A DNA stretch of 64,000 nt from Methanolobus sp. (lineage in GTDB: Archaea; Halobacteriota; Methanosarcinia; Methanosarcinales; Methanosarcinaceae), in the NCBI GenBank assembly GCA_030154025.1, contig JASKKT010000001.1, positions 28,173 to 92,172 of the forward strand, given 5' to 3'. The position numbers and the translations under genes were made by a program. This document shows positions 10,728-21,338 of the stretch, one piece after another. The notes beneath the pieces are model-generated. The model was not told the DNA's origin, made no database searches, and worked only from the letters and a program-made list of their open reading frames with translations. How positions within the stretch are numbered: position 1 is the first letter of the stretch; the number at the start of each line of letters is the position of its first letter.

Positions 10728-11636
10728 ATGAAACATCTCATTTCAATGGCTGACCTTACTCAGGAGGAGATCATAGCTCTCCTGGATGTGGCAACAGACC
10801 TGAAGGAAAAGCGGGCAAAGGGCAAGGTCACAGACCTGCTGAAGAACAAGAGCATAGGAATGATCTTCGAGAAGTCTTCTACACGTACCAGGGTCTCTTT
10901 CGAGGTTGCCATGAACGACCTCGGAGGCCATGCTCTCTACCTGAACCCGCGGGACATGCAGCTTGGCCGCGGGGAGACGATCGGGGATACTGCTAAGGTG
11001 CTCTCCAGATACCTCTACTGCATAGTTGCAAGGGTGTACAGCCACGACACCGTGACTGAGCTGGCGCTCCATTCGGGTGTGCCGGTGGTCAACGCACTTT
11101 CCGACAGGGAGCACCCCTGCCAGATCCTTGCGGACCTGATGACCATCCGGGAGTACAAGAACAGGCTCAAGGGCCTGAAGTTCGCATGGGTCGGCGACGG
11201 GAACAACGTGTGCAATTCCGCCATCCTCGGCTGCACACTGGTAGGAATGGAGGTTGCTGTTGCCTGCCCGCCCGGATATGAGCCGGACCCCGAGATCGTG
11301 AAGCAGGCCAAGCGCCTTGGCGGCAAGGTGACGGTCACCAACAGCCCCATGGAGGCTGCCAGGAACGCTGACATCCTCTACACGGACGTATGGGTGTCCA
11401 TGGGAGATGAGGACGAGCGCGACAAGCGCCTTACAGACCTTGCCCCCTACCAGATAAACATGCAGCTTGTCGGCCACGCAAAGCATGACGCCATCGTGAT
11501 GCACTGCCTGCCCGCCCACCGCGGCGAGGAGATATCCGCAGAGGTTATGGACGGCCCTCACTCGGTAGTCTTCGACCAGGCCGAGAACCGCCTGCACAGC
11601 CAGAAAGCCCTCCTGCTCAAACTGATGGCCTGCTGA
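10728..11636 (+). CDS. argF: Ornithine carbamoyltransferase
   Basis: 302 aa; [39 protein letters not shown]. Confidence 0.96.
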   Translation: MKHLISMADLTQEEIIALLDVATDLKEKRAKGKVTDLLKNKSIGMIFEKSSTRTRVSFEVAMNDLGGHALYLNPRDMQLGRGETIGDTAKVLSRYLYCIVARVYSHDTVTELALHSGVPVVNALSDREHPCQILADLMTIREYKNRLKGLKFAWVGDGNNVCNSAILGCTLVGMEVAVACPPGYEPDPEIVKQAKRLGGKVTVTNSPMEAARNADILYTDVWVSMGDEDERDKRLTDLAPYQINMQLVGHAKHDAIVMHCLPAHRGEEISAEVMDGPHSVVFDQAENRLHSQKALLLKLMAC

Positions 11637-11748
11637 GGGCCGTCAGTAATTTTCCCGTCCGGTCTTCCCGCTATCCTCCCAAACCCTCATTCCGAACACA
11701 AAGTTTAACTAGAAAAAGCACTACTAAGCATCATTCATCATTCGCCAT

Positions 11749-11836
11749 GCGGGAGTCGCCCAGCCAGGCCAAAGGCGCTAGATTCAGAGTCTAGTCTCGT
11801 AGGAGTTCGTGCGTTCGAATCGCATCTCCCGCACCA
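11749..11836 (+). tRNA. tRNA-Leu (anticodon CAG), CCA encoded
   Basis: Acceptor GCGGGAG/CTCCCGC, anticodon arm CTAGA-TTCAGAG-TCTAG, long variable arm, TTCGAAT T-loop. Confidence 0.95.
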
Positions 11837-12491
11837 GGATTCTTCGATATTTGTTAGAATTGCTAAGTATTCTTTTTGCGATATAATCTGCTATGGTAAA
11901 GTGTGATAGCTATCTTTGAATCATTTTCTGATTTTTCTATTCCTTGATGATAGCTACTGCAGTTCATAGCATAATGGTCTTGATATTTTGGTTAACCAAG
12001 AAATAGGATTATGATTGAATCAGTCTTTATTTTTTCAATTATCTTCATTAAAGTAAACAGAATTAATATCGTAATGAATTTATGAAAGGTATCATAATGT
12101 AGAACTCGCTTTAATCCACAGTCTTCTGTCCACAGTAAGATATTGGAATATCGGATGAAAGAATCACAGCCAACTATTCATTCAAACATCAAAAGGGCAG
12201 TCCTTTATTCCACGTTTGACAGTTTATAAGAATTCATGCAGGTTTCATTGGCATTATACCTGATTTACCTTCTAAGGATAGTAATTGGCAAGCAAAATAT
12301 GAGTATATCTAAGATAAGAATTAATCCATGCCACTAGTCATGCGAATCTAAACTTTACATAAAGTAGTCAAAAGATGAACTTTTCTATTTTCTTGCCGCT
12401 ACAAATCTAAGTTACACATTAATGTAAAGGTTGATGATTTCTTTGTATTAAATATATATTGTGATAATATTTTTGGCAGATTGACGTTATT

Positions 12492-12707
12492 TCAAGATGA
12501 TCTATTGTTGCGATCTATTAACCGTATAATTAATATGATAATTAAATAAGGAAGCAGAGCTTCTATTATAGATACAAAAACAAGTGTCGCTATTAAAGCA
12601 ATCGAAAACGGGGGTTCAAAAACATTTGAAATGTTGATTATAAAAAAAGCAGCAAAGCAAGCGATGAATAATAAAATATAAGTTATTTTTTTAACCATAA
12701 AAAGCAC
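12492..12707 (-). CDS. Small hydrophobic membrane protein
   Basis: 71 aa with two predicted TM segments. Confidence 0.5.
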   Translation of the reverse strand: MLFMVKKITYILLFIACFAAFFIINISNVFEPPFSIALIATLVFVSIIEALLPYLIIILIIRLIDRNNRSS

Positions 12708-12856
12708 ATCCTCAATAATAAATTTTGGCTTAGGGTAATTCCTATTACATCTATAATTTATACCTTGATCGTTCTATAAAATAAGAGCTCCATGACCTTT
12801 TTCTTTGGCATGAAGCTCGACTGTTCAATTATGTAGGTACACAGTTTTAATTTTAG

Positions 12857-13609
12857 TTAATATGCACTCCAGAGAAACTGGTAATTCCCGTTTTTATCGC
12901 ATATTGATTTAACTGTCACATATTTATCCTGAATAACTAGGCCGACACCTTGGTATTCAAATCCATAATGGAAATTCCCTCTTCCATATATTTCTGAAAC
13001 AGCGGCCGATGCATAATCATAGCCACCTTCTTCCCAGTTACTGACTTGCCAAATACTTAAATAGCCTTTAGTATACCATGAATCCATATAATAAGCTTTT
13101 ACAGTATTTCCATCATATCTATAATATCCTTTTGAATAGACAGTAAACAATTTTACGCCCATTGGACTATAGAATGACTTAGATGCTGTTAGTATAGGAG
13201 TATAAGAATAGCTTGTTGCTGCATTAATGGCACGTTGAGTTACGATTTCGCTATTTGATTCTTCCTCCATACTGCTAATGTAAAAATCACCTTTTTTCAT
13301 AAAAGTTATTAATGATCCATCTTCTAGTTGATATGTCCTTAAATTGTCTTTGTCAGATGCCTTATCGTTCTTTGCAAAACTATTTTTTGAAATTTTATCT
13401 TCATTATCTTTAAAATAGTTTGCAATTATCTCGTCTGTGGATATGTTTTCTGTATTAGAATTTAGTGCATCTATTAAACCTTGTTCTAATTCAGAAGGTT
13501 GATCAATTGTTTTTGACAATTTCTCTGCACTTACAGTTGGTATAAGCATTATGCTCAACACCAGTGCTGTAAAAAGTAGTGCTCTAATTCCAATTTTGTT
13601 CTTAATCAT
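12857..13609 (-). CDS. Secreted protein of unknown function
   Basis: 250 aa; signal peptide MIKNKIGIRALLFTALVLSIMLIPTVSA; Tyr/Trp-rich C-terminal domain. Confidence 0.75.
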   Translation of the reverse strand: MIKNKIGIRALLFTALVLSIMLIPTVSAEKLSKTIDQPSELEQGLIDALNSNTENISTDEIIANYFKDNEDKISKNSFAKNDKASDKDNLRTYQLEDGSLITFMKKGDFYISSMEEESNSEIVTQRAINAATSYSYTPILTASKSFYSPMGVKLFTVYSKGYYRYDGNTVKAYYMDSWYTKGYLSIWQVSNWEEGGYDYASAAVSEIYGRGNFHYGFEYQGVGLVIQDKYVTVKSICDKNGNYQFLWSAY

Positions 13610-13694
13610 TTGTTATACTCCTAGTTATTTCCTAGGAGGCTAAAATCAGGCAAGCTTAAATATAAGCAAAGCTAACGTGATAATGCCTCTAGGC

Positions 13695-13740
13695 TCTTGG
13701 AGTTCAGATAAACATTCCAAATTGCGTCTGAACTCCAGGA
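13695..13740. repeat. Inverted repeat, ~14-bp arms
   Basis: tcttggagttcaga ... tctgaactccagga (one G-T wobble), 18-nt loop. Confidence 0.7.
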
Positions 13741-14437
13741 ATTACATTTAGTTTAATCTTTATAAATTTTACTGGCTAAATTCTTAAACCGCTGTTTTTA
13801 TATTTTTTTCTTACTCTGAAATTACTCTCTGAATCTTATATCACTCACATCATTCTAAATTTAAGCGAAATAATTATATAATCCTGCGCAGCCCATGAAC
13901 TTTTTCATGAGTACTTTGGACAAGCTCTTTAATTTAGAGGCATTGAGAGTTCCAGCATGTGAACCTACAACTCATATTAAATCCTTGTTTAATATTACTC
14001 AGAAATTTCTGAATGACCTCCTATTCCTGCTTAGCAGTTCTATTTTTGGCTGTACAGGATTTGATAGTTGATACTTGCTAGCAAATTTGTAACATTTAAT
14101 GCTATGATACTGCTTTGTATCCTATATAATAATATTTTGTCGGTTAATGTAACTAAATAGAACGCGTGAGCAAAAACTGACAAAACATACTTAAATTATT
14201 ATAAACTGTCAACTTAAGGATTTATCAATGTATTACCGTGTTCAAACTCAGTGTAAGAAGAACTGTGCCATAAATGGTGGATGCATTTAGTGCAATGTAT
14301 AGTAGTTCCCAATGTTTGTTTACTTTAGAATTAGTCATATAAAGCCACATTTCTATATACACTATTTATTACTCCTTCCAACTATATCATGGGATAAACT
14401 CAACCATACTCACATTACACAAAGAGGGACCAACACC

Positions 14438-15016
14438 ATGAAAGTGATCGCAATCAACGGCAGCCCCCGGAAAGAGGGCAACACCGCCGCCCTCTTGAAG
14501 GAACTCCTTTCGGGGCTTGAGGGCGAGGGCGTGGAGACAGAGCTTATACACATAGGCGGGAAGAAGGTTCACGGATGCACGGCGTGCATGAAGTGCTTTG
14601 AGATGAAGAACGGGCAATGCGTGTTCGACGACGACCCGATCAATGAGTGTATCGCGAAAATGAGGGAGGCGGACGGGATCGTTATCGGGTCGCCTACCTA
14701 TTTTGCGGACGTGTCTACCGAGGTCAAGGCACTGATCGACCGCGCGGGGTTCGTGTCAATGGCAAATGGCGGCTTCCTTGCGAGGAAGGTGGGGGCTGCG
14801 GTGGTGGCCGTGCGCAGGGCAGGGGCGGTGCATGCTTATGATTCCATCAACCATCTATTCGGGATATCCAATATGTTCACCGTTGGCTCTTCCTACTGGA
14901 ACCTGGGCGTGGGGCTCAATCCTGGTGATGTCAATGATGATGCGGAGGGTATGCAGACCATGAGGAACCTGGCCTCCAATATGGCGTGGCTGCTGAAGAA
15001 GATCCGTTCGGTATAA
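14438..15016 (+). CDS. NADPH-dependent FMN reductase / iron-sulfur flavoprotein family
   Basis: MKVIAINGSPRKEGNTAALLKELLSGL; CTACMKCFEMKNGQCVFDDD; start trimmed from 14312 to the conserved Met. Confidence 0.9.
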   Translation: MKVIAINGSPRKEGNTAALLKELLSGLEGEGVETELIHIGGKKVHGCTACMKCFEMKNGQCVFDDDPINECIAKMREADGIVIGSPTYFADVSTEVKALIDRAGFVSMANGGFLARKVGAAVVAVRRAGAVHAYDSINHLFGISNMFTVGSSYWNLGVGLNPGDVNDDAEGMQTMRNLASNMAWLLKKIRSV

Positions 15017-15086
15017 AATAAGGTGTGAACGTCTGGAAGTGAAAACGGAGAATATGTAATTCTCCGACGCCTGAACTACAAGAGAT

Positions 15087-15150
15087 CACAGAGGACACAG
15101 AGAATGAAAAGTGATTTATGCAACTCTCTGTGAACTCTGTGTTCTCTGTG
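15087..15150. terminator. Long imperfect hairpin between convergent genes
   Basis: cacagaggacacagag (15087-15102) against ctctgtgttctctgtg (15135-15150), one mismatch. Confidence 0.55.
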
Positions 15151-15202
15151 GTTTATGTGTTTTATGGCTAAAATGTACTTTTCCTGAAAGCCTGTTGATT
15201 TC

Positions 15203-16024
15203 TCACTTCCAGCTTATCCTTGCGGGCTCGCGTCCGGGGATGCCATATACCTTGTACTCCGGATATCCGAACATCATTGCATACTGTACTTCATGCCCTT
15301 CCGGCAGGCCAAGCTCGTCCTTCAGCTCCTGTGAAGAGGATGCGGCTATCTTGAGGAATCCTGCCCAGCAGGCTCCCAGTCCGAAGGCAGGAGCTGCAAG
15401 CTCTAACCACGAGAGGGCAATAATGCTGTCAGTGAAAGCCATGGGATTTGCAGCAGGCGCATGCGCGATAGCTACATGTGGGGCTCCGCGGCATATCGGG
15501 TCTTTTCCGCTCTCGTATGCGGCGATAAGTGAGGGAATGACAGGCTTGAGGGGGTGCAGGGCATCGCTTGCAAGGACATTGCGCATCCAGTCGATGGTAA
15601 TGCGAGTGAGCTTGTGCACCTCTGCCGGGTCGTGGATGATGAGCCAGTGTACAGGCTGGTTATTCATGCCTGAAGGCGAATAGCGCACAATATCAAGTAT
15701 CTCCTCTATGGTTTCCCTGTCCACCAGTTTTACTTGGTAGTTACGCACAGACCTGCGCTGGCGCATGTAGATTCCCAGGGCTCCGGGAGTGATGCCCTGC
15801 TTTACGTCTTCGGATATCTCGGGGTAACGGGTGCTGTATTCTGGGTAGATTGCACCCTCAGGGCAGAAAGCCTCGCAGTTGCCGCATTTTGAGCAGAAGG
15901 CTCCGACCTCGTCAGGCATAAATGGCGTGCTGTCTTCTCCTTTCAATATAAGTCCCAGTGGACAGATATGCAGGCAGGTGCCACATTTCGAGCAGGTATC
16001 AGGGTCGATCAGAATTGTACTCAT
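15203..16024 (-). CDS. Nitroreductase with N-terminal 2[4Fe-4S] ferredoxin domain
   Basis: 273 aa; CSKCGTCLHICP, CSKCGNCEAFCPEGAI, RRSVRNYQ, SPSGMNNQPVHW. Confidence 0.93.
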   Translation of the reverse strand: MSTILIDPDTCSKCGTCLHICPLGLILKGEDSTPFMPDEVGAFCSKCGNCEAFCPEGAIYPEYSTRYPEISEDVKQGITPGALGIYMRQRRSVRNYQVKLVDRETIEEILDIVRYSPSGMNNQPVHWLIIHDPAEVHKLTRITIDWMRNVLASDALHPLKPVIPSLIAAYESGKDPICRGAPHVAIAHAPAANPMAFTDSIIALSWLELAAPAFGLGACWAGFLKIAASSSQELKDELGLPEGHEVQYAMMFGYPEYKVYGIPGREPARISWK

Positions 16025-16127
16025 AGCATTAACTCCGCTAATAACTCACAGGAGAAGATAATAAACATTTGCACCTTCCTGCGGGCTTGCACAATATATC
16101 TATATCCTAAAATGCCGTAGCAATAGC

Positions 16128-16904
16128 ATGGCAAGTTACAAGATGCTCGTAAAGGATGTGATCAAGCAGGCAGACGTCCTTCTTGAGATCGTGGATGCAC
16201 GTTTTCCCCAGGAAACAAGGAACAGCCATGTAGAGAGCGACATCATCCGCCTTGGCAAGCCCTTCATCATAGTCCTGAACAAATGCGACCTTGTATCAAG
16301 GAAAAGTCTTGAGAGGTCCAAATCATCTCTCTCCCCGGTGGCCCCTGCAGTCTTCATCTCAAGCAAGGACAGGTCAGGCACCACAATCCTGAGGCACAAG
16401 ATAATGGAGACAGCTGCCATCAACGGCATAAAGGACAGGGATATCCTGGTGGGCTGTCTTGGCTACCCTAATGTGGGCAAGTCCTCTGTGATAAACGGCG
16501 TGACAGGACGGCACAGGGCCAGCACGTCTGCCATATCCGGCCACACAAAGGGAGTCCAGTTCGTGAATGCAGGCTCGCACATCAAGTTCATCGATACCCC
16601 TGGAGTGATTCCTTTTGACGAACACGATGAGTACATGCAGGGCCTTCTTGCAATAAAGGATTCCACCCACCTGAAAGATACAGAAGGGGTAGCCCTCAGG
16701 ATAATCGAGAAGATGTGCGCTGAGAATAAAGGAGCCCTGGAAGCTGCGTACAATATAACTATTGGAGACCAGGACTCCTCCTATGGGATACTGGAGCTTA
16801 TCGGCACGCAGAGCAATTTCCTCAAAAAGAAGGGCGAGATCGATGAAATGAGGGTGTCCAAAAAGATAATCGATGACTGGCAGAGGGGAGCGCTTGTCAC
16901 CTGA
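16128..16904 (+). CDS. Circularly permuted GTPase (YlqF/RbgA-like)
   Basis: 258 aa; NKCDLV (G4) precedes GCLGYPNVGKSSVING (G1) and DTPGV (G3). Confidence 0.9.
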   Translation: MASYKMLVKDVIKQADVLLEIVDARFPQETRNSHVESDIIRLGKPFIIVLNKCDLVSRKSLERSKSSLSPVAPAVFISSKDRSGTTILRHKIMETAAINGIKDRDILVGCLGYPNVGKSSVINGVTGRHRASTSAISGHTKGVQFVNAGSHIKFIDTPGVIPFDEHDEYMQGLLAIKDSTHLKDTEGVALRIIEKMCAENKGALEAAYNITIGDQDSSYGILELIGTQSNFLKKKGEIDEMRVSKKIIDDWQRGALVT

Positions 16905-16980
16905 CCTATCCTCTCTGCATCCTGCCGATCCTTCGGAATCTATTTAGTCCGGCACACCAATCTTGACATGAGGTCATGAA

Positions 16981-17208
16981 GTGCCTATGTCAGAAAATCG
17001 CGGAAAATATTTCGGTGTATGCACATCCTATCACCATTCCAAGGGCTGTAACTGCCCGCGCTGCCCTTCGTATCCTGAGAAAGGGGTATTCATGTTCTGC
17101 GCCAAAGGCAGCAGCCCAAAGGCAAAGCAGAAAGAGGGCTGCCTGTGTGCCGAGTGTGAAGTCCACGATAAGTTCGGCTTCGAAGGCGACTATTTCTGCC
17201 AGCCCTGA
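16981..17208 (+). CDS. DUF2769-like Cys-rich protein
   Basis: 75 aa; CNCPRCPSYPEKGVFMFCAKGSS...GCLCAECEV...YFCQP. Confidence 0.75.
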   Translation: MPMSENRGKYFGVCTSYHHSKGCNCPRCPSYPEKGVFMFCAKGSSPKAKQKEGCLCAECEVHDKFGFEGDYFCQP

Positions 17209-17250
17209 TCCCTCGAAAAATGTTTAATCAGGTATGTACCTTATGGGGGC

Positions 17251-17997
17251 ATGGGAACTGCCATGAGGATCCATTGCTTGCAGCATCTTGAGTTCGAGAC
17301 ACTGGGAAATATTCCCGGGTGGGTGCAGGACAGGGGGCATGTGCTCACAAAGAGCCTTCCTTATGTGGAAGCAGAATTCCCGCATACCGATGATTTTGAT
17401 CTTCTGCTGATCATGGGTGGCCTGATGAGCGTATACCAGGAGGATGAGCATCCCTGGCTACGACAGGAAAAGGAGTTCGTCAGGAGTGCCATCAAAGCGG
17501 GAAAATCAGTTCTGGGCATATGCTTTGGCGCCCAGATGCTGTCAGAGGTCCTGGGCTCTTCCGTCCGCAGGAACGGTTTCAGGGAGATCGGATGGCACAC
17601 TATCGGACTGGCCCCGGTAAGGTATGAAGAATTTTTCCTGCAGGGCCTGCCCTCCAGTTTCACGGCCTTCCAGTGGCACGGTGACACTTACGGGCTTCCG
17701 CCGGGAGCACGAAGGCTTTTCACCTCTGCGGCCTGCCTGGAGCAGGGTTTTGTTTACGGGGACAATGTGCTTGCACTGCAGTTCCATCCTGAGGTGGACG
17801 AACAATGTTTATCAAATCTGGTAACAAAACGCAGATCCGATCTGCAGGACGGTGGCAGATATGTCCAGTCCGAGGCAGAGATCCTCAACAAGCCGGAGAT
17901 GATCGAAAGCTCTGCCAGATTGATGTTCTCCATCCTTGACAGGTTTGAGGACCTTCACAGAAGCTCTCTGGCAGGAACTGAAGGAGGAAGGCTATAA
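17251..17997 (+). CDS. Class I glutamine amidotransferase (GMP synthase-like)
   Basis: 248 aa; GKSVLGICFGAQMLSEVLG, ALQFHPEVD. Confidence 0.92.
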   Translation: MGTAMRIHCLQHLEFETLGNIPGWVQDRGHVLTKSLPYVEAEFPHTDDFDLLLIMGGLMSVYQEDEHPWLRQEKEFVRSAIKAGKSVLGICFGAQMLSEVLGSSVRRNGFREIGWHTIGLAPVRYEEFFLQGLPSSFTAFQWHGDTYGLPPGARRLFTSAACLEQGFVYGDNVLALQFHPEVDEQCLSNLVTKRRSDLQDGGRYVQSEAEILNKPEMIESSARLMFSILDRFEDLHRSSLAGTEGGRL

Positions 17998-18485
17998 TGC
18001 CCTCCGGTGGGGACAGGGCAGGGGACCGGCCTGCAGTGCTCAGGGCCAGGGAACTGTGCAGGACACGCCCTCTCATCTATTCTGACCTGGACCATCTCAA
18101 GAAAGGCTCCACAGGATTCCTGCACGGGCTTGGCTTCACTGACGAGGAGATAGCTCTGGCTCTTGACCTGGAACCCCGGGAAGTTGAGAACAACCTTAAA
18201 GGAACCGGTTTTGAACTGGACCTTAAGAGGATCCTCAGGTTCAGTGACAAGCTGCCCCAGAACATAGGCGATATCATCACTATCTGTGCTCCCTCATGGT
18301 TACAGGACGGTGCATGCACCACCACGAAGGCTATAGTGATCCAGTGCATTCCAAAGGGTGAGAAGTGCGGACTGCTGGTGGAGCTGCTGGAAGATACGGA
18401 CCCGGAACTTCCGGTACTGGGCGGTAAGAGAAAAGGTGAGGAAATAGTGGTGCCTCTTGATTGGTATGTACCCCGGCCCCGGTGA
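17997..18485 (+). CDS. Conserved hypothetical protein
   Basis: 162 aa ORF starting at the stop of the preceding gene (TAATG). Confidence 0.65.
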   Translation: MPSGGDRAGDRPAVLRARELCRTRPLIYSDLDHLKKGSTGFLHGLGFTDEEIALALDLEPREVENNLKGTGFELDLKRILRFSDKLPQNIGDIITICAPSWLQDGACTTTKAIVIQCIPKGEKCGLLVELLEDTDPELPVLGGKRKGEEIVVPLDWYVPRPR

Positions 18486-18509
18486 TGAAGCGCCAGTTCT
18501 CTGTGAAGT

Positions 18510-19373
18510 TTACAGGGGCATTATCTCTTTTTCAAGGAACCTTATCAGCTCTTTCTGATCGAATCCTGGTCCGTGTACATTATACTTTCCAAGCGGGCAG
18601 CGGCCTGTCCTTTCCGGGCCGTGGTAGTCCGAGCCGCCTGTCATCAGGAGCCCGTTTGCCTCTGATATATTGAACATTGTCTCTATATGCTCTATTGAGC
18701 TTTTCCCGTAAAATACCTCAAAGCCGTCCACTCCGCAGTTTATCAGGGTCCCGGCAACAAAGGATAGCATATCCATCCTCTCATACATTTCCAGGGTCCT
18801 GAGCAGATGTGCACAGATAGCTATGCCTCCTGCCTGATGTATTGCCTTGATTGTCTGTGCAGCAGGGAACTTCTTCATCTCTATGGCATAGGGTGAGGTC
18901 TCAGCAAGCCACTCGTAATGGAAATCATAGTTGCTCATGCCCTTGTTCACCACGGATTGTGCGATGTCGTGACGCGTTGGGATGCCGCTGATCTGTTCAA
19001 GGGCTTCACGGTCTATGATCCATCCGTGAGATTCAAGCATGGAGCAAACATTCTCGCAGTATTCGTCTGCGTTGCTCTTTGCCTCGTCCATCATTCTGAG
19101 GAGTGCTTCCTCTTCCCTGTCAAATCCGTATCCAAGAATATGCAGTTCGATATCGGGGAACTCAAGTTCGCTGGTGAGTTCGATCCCGGGTATGAAGGTG
19201 AGAGCTCTCTTTGCACATTCCCTTTCTACGATGTCAAGTCCCCCTATGGTGTCGTGGTCTGTGATGCTCAATGCCCGCAGTCCCGATTCGTGCGCCAGCT
19301 TGATGAGCTGTGCAGGATCCAGGTCGCCATCCGAGAAAGTCGTGTGTGAATGCAGGTCTACAATGTTCTCTAT
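18510..19373 (-). CDS. PHP-domain phosphoesterase; conserved N-terminus requires a non-canonical start (ATA at 19373-19371)
   Basis: ORF-track start (TTG at 19271) truncates the PHP motif; in-frame upstream sequence reads IENIVDLHSHTTFSDGDLDPAQLIKLAHESGLRALSITDHDT. Confidence 0.75.
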   Translation of the reverse strand: MENIVDLHSHTTFSDGDLDPAQLIKLAHESGLRALSITDHDTIGGLDIVERECAKRALTFIPGIELTSELEFPDIELHILGYGFDREEEALLRMMDEAKSNADEYCENVCSMLESHGWIIDREALEQISGIPTRHDIAQSVVNKGMSNYDFHYEWLAETSPYAIEMKKFPAAQTIKAIHQAGGIAICAHLLRTLEMYERMDMLSFVAGTLINCGVDGFEVFYGKSSIEHIETMFNISEANGLLMTGGSDYHGPERTGRCPLGKYNVHGPGFDQKELIRFLEKEIMPL

Positions 19374-19946
19374 TTTTACACCCTCATGAAAGCAAAATGA
19401 TTTAGAGAAAATATCAGCTTTTATCTATATAAAGCGATTTGAATAATAATGTTCGATAGTGACAAAAAAAGAATATTGAGGGTTGCCCCCGGTAATTCTA
19501 TGAGATTACCTCGTCATCTGTCCTGACTGTATCTATCGCCATATCAGCTCATCTTCTCTATGACTGCAAGTGCCTTTCCTGAAATTCTGAACCTGCTTAT
19601 TTTTTCTATAATTTTTCCATAAACTAGACCGAAATATGTGTTTTTCCTTTTTATGAAATAACATTCCTACTTCCTAGCTTCTAACATTTGCTCTTTTTTA
19701 TAGATCCTATTTCATATTGATACTTGTCTCTATTCCTTCAGGCTGCCATCGATACTAATTAAAGAAGACTTCCAGGTCCTGCTTAAAAAAAGAACAAGGA
19801 AAGAAAGCCTGGAAGGGCCATGGGGATAGAGTCCTGATAATTGTTTTCTTACAGGTCTTCATCTTTATTCAAAGGCTATTTATTTCCGTGAGTTATACCA
19901 CTCCCATCGAGTTCACTGAATCATACATCATCACGGAGAATCAAGA

Positions 19947-21284
19947 ATGGCAATCCACCCAATAGAATACCGTTACGGGACAGACGAGATGAAACACGTC
20001 TGGAGCGAGGCGAACCGCCTTGAGAAGATCATGCAGGTCGAGGCAGCACTCGCAAAGGCGGAGGCGGATATCGGGCTTATTCCCAGGGAAGCCGCAGATA
20101 TGATCGAAAAGGGCATCACTACCGTAAAGCTTGAGAGGGTTAACGAGATCGAGGATGAGATCCACCACGATATGATGGCTGTTGTGCTCGCAATTTCCGA
20201 GCAGTGTGCAGGGGACGCCGGCAAGTGGGTGCACTTCGGCGCAACGTCAAATGACATGCTCGACACCGCAACGGCCCTGCAGTTCAGGGAAGCCGTTGCC
20301 ATACTGGAAGAGAAGATGCACAGGCTGCTGGATGTGCTGCTGGTGCAGGCCAGTGAGCACAAACACCTGGTCTGTGCAGGCAGGACTCACGGGCAGATAG
20401 GCGTGCCCACCACCTACGGCCTGCGTTTTGCAATATGGGCTTCCGAGGTCGGGCGTCATATCGAGCGTCTGGAGCAGCTAAAGCCGCGCCTGCTGGTCGG
20501 ACAGATGACCGGCGCCGTGGGCACACAGGCTGCGTTCGGCAAGGACGGCGTCGAGATCCAGAAACGTTCAATGAAGTATCTTGGCATTGGCTCAGTTGAT
20601 GTGTCCAACCAGATAATCCAGAGGGACCGCCATGCGGAGTTTGTGATGTGGATGGCCAATACTGTTACTACACTGGACAAGATAGGCGTTGAGATCCGCT
20701 CCCTGCAGAGAAGCGAGATAGCCGAAGTTGAGGAGAGCTTCAGAATAAAGCAGGTTGGCTCTTCCACAATGCCCCACAAGCGTAACCCCATCAAGTCCGA
20801 GCAGATATGCGGGCTTGCGAGGATAGTGCGTGCAATGGTGGAGCCGGAGTTGCTTAACAACACCCTCTGGGACGAGCGCGACCTGACGAATTCCTCATGC
20901 GAGCGCGTGGTCTTCCCCGAAGCATGTATCCTGACAGACCATGTCATCAAGCTTTCCATCGGCGTGGTCGAGAATCTCAGGTTCTACCCGGAGAACATCC
21001 GTCGTAACCTCGACCTGCTCAGGGGTCTGAACATGGGAGAGGCTGTAATGATCGAGCTCGCAAAGCGCGGCGTAGGACGCCAGGAAGCCCACGAGCTCGT
21101 GCGCTCCAGCGCCATGGAGGCACACGAATCCGGCAGGCATTTCAAGGAAGTGCTGCTGGCTAACGCAGACGTTGCAAAATACCTGAATGAACAGGACATC
21201 ATCAACCTTGTGGACCCGGACAGGTACATAGGCACCGCCGTGGAGCAGGTTGAAGCTGTCGTCGGGAAGCTTAAGAGAAAGTGA
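19947..21284 (+). CDS. purB: Adenylosuccinate lyase
   Basis: 445 aa; GSSTMPHKRNPIKSEQ signature. Confidence 0.96.
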   Translation: MAIHPIEYRYGTDEMKHVWSEANRLEKIMQVEAALAKAEADIGLIPREAADMIEKGITTVKLERVNEIEDEIHHDMMAVVLAISEQCAGDAGKWVHFGATSNDMLDTATALQFREAVAILEEKMHRLLDVLLVQASEHKHLVCAGRTHGQIGVPTTYGLRFAIWASEVGRHIERLEQLKPRLLVGQMTGAVGTQAAFGKDGVEIQKRSMKYLGIGSVDVSNQIIQRDRHAEFVMWMANTVTTLDKIGVEIRSLQRSEIAEVEESFRIKQVGSSTMPHKRNPIKSEQICGLARIVRAMVEPELLNNTLWDERDLTNSSCERVVFPEACILTDHVIKLSIGVVENLRFYPENIRRNLDLLRGLNMGEAVMIELAKRGVGRQEAHELVRSSAMEAHESGRHFKEVLLANADVAKYLNEQDIINLVDPDRYIGTAVEQVEAVVGKLKRK

Positions 21285-21338
21285 AAATAAGGTGTCGAGG
21301 GTTAACAAACCCTCAAGTGATCTTTTTGTTCGAGGCTT

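Noticed and set aside
10743-11597. 284-aa reverse-strand ORF
   Set aside because: Antisense to argF; sequence lacks recognisable domains and is a GC-rich shadow ORF.
11749-14300. Active tRNA-Leu-integrated element
   Set aside because: No integrase and no repeated copy of the tRNA 3' end was seen downstream, so only an island of unknown origin is claimed.
20456-20959. 167-aa reverse-strand ORF
   Set aside because: Antisense to purB.
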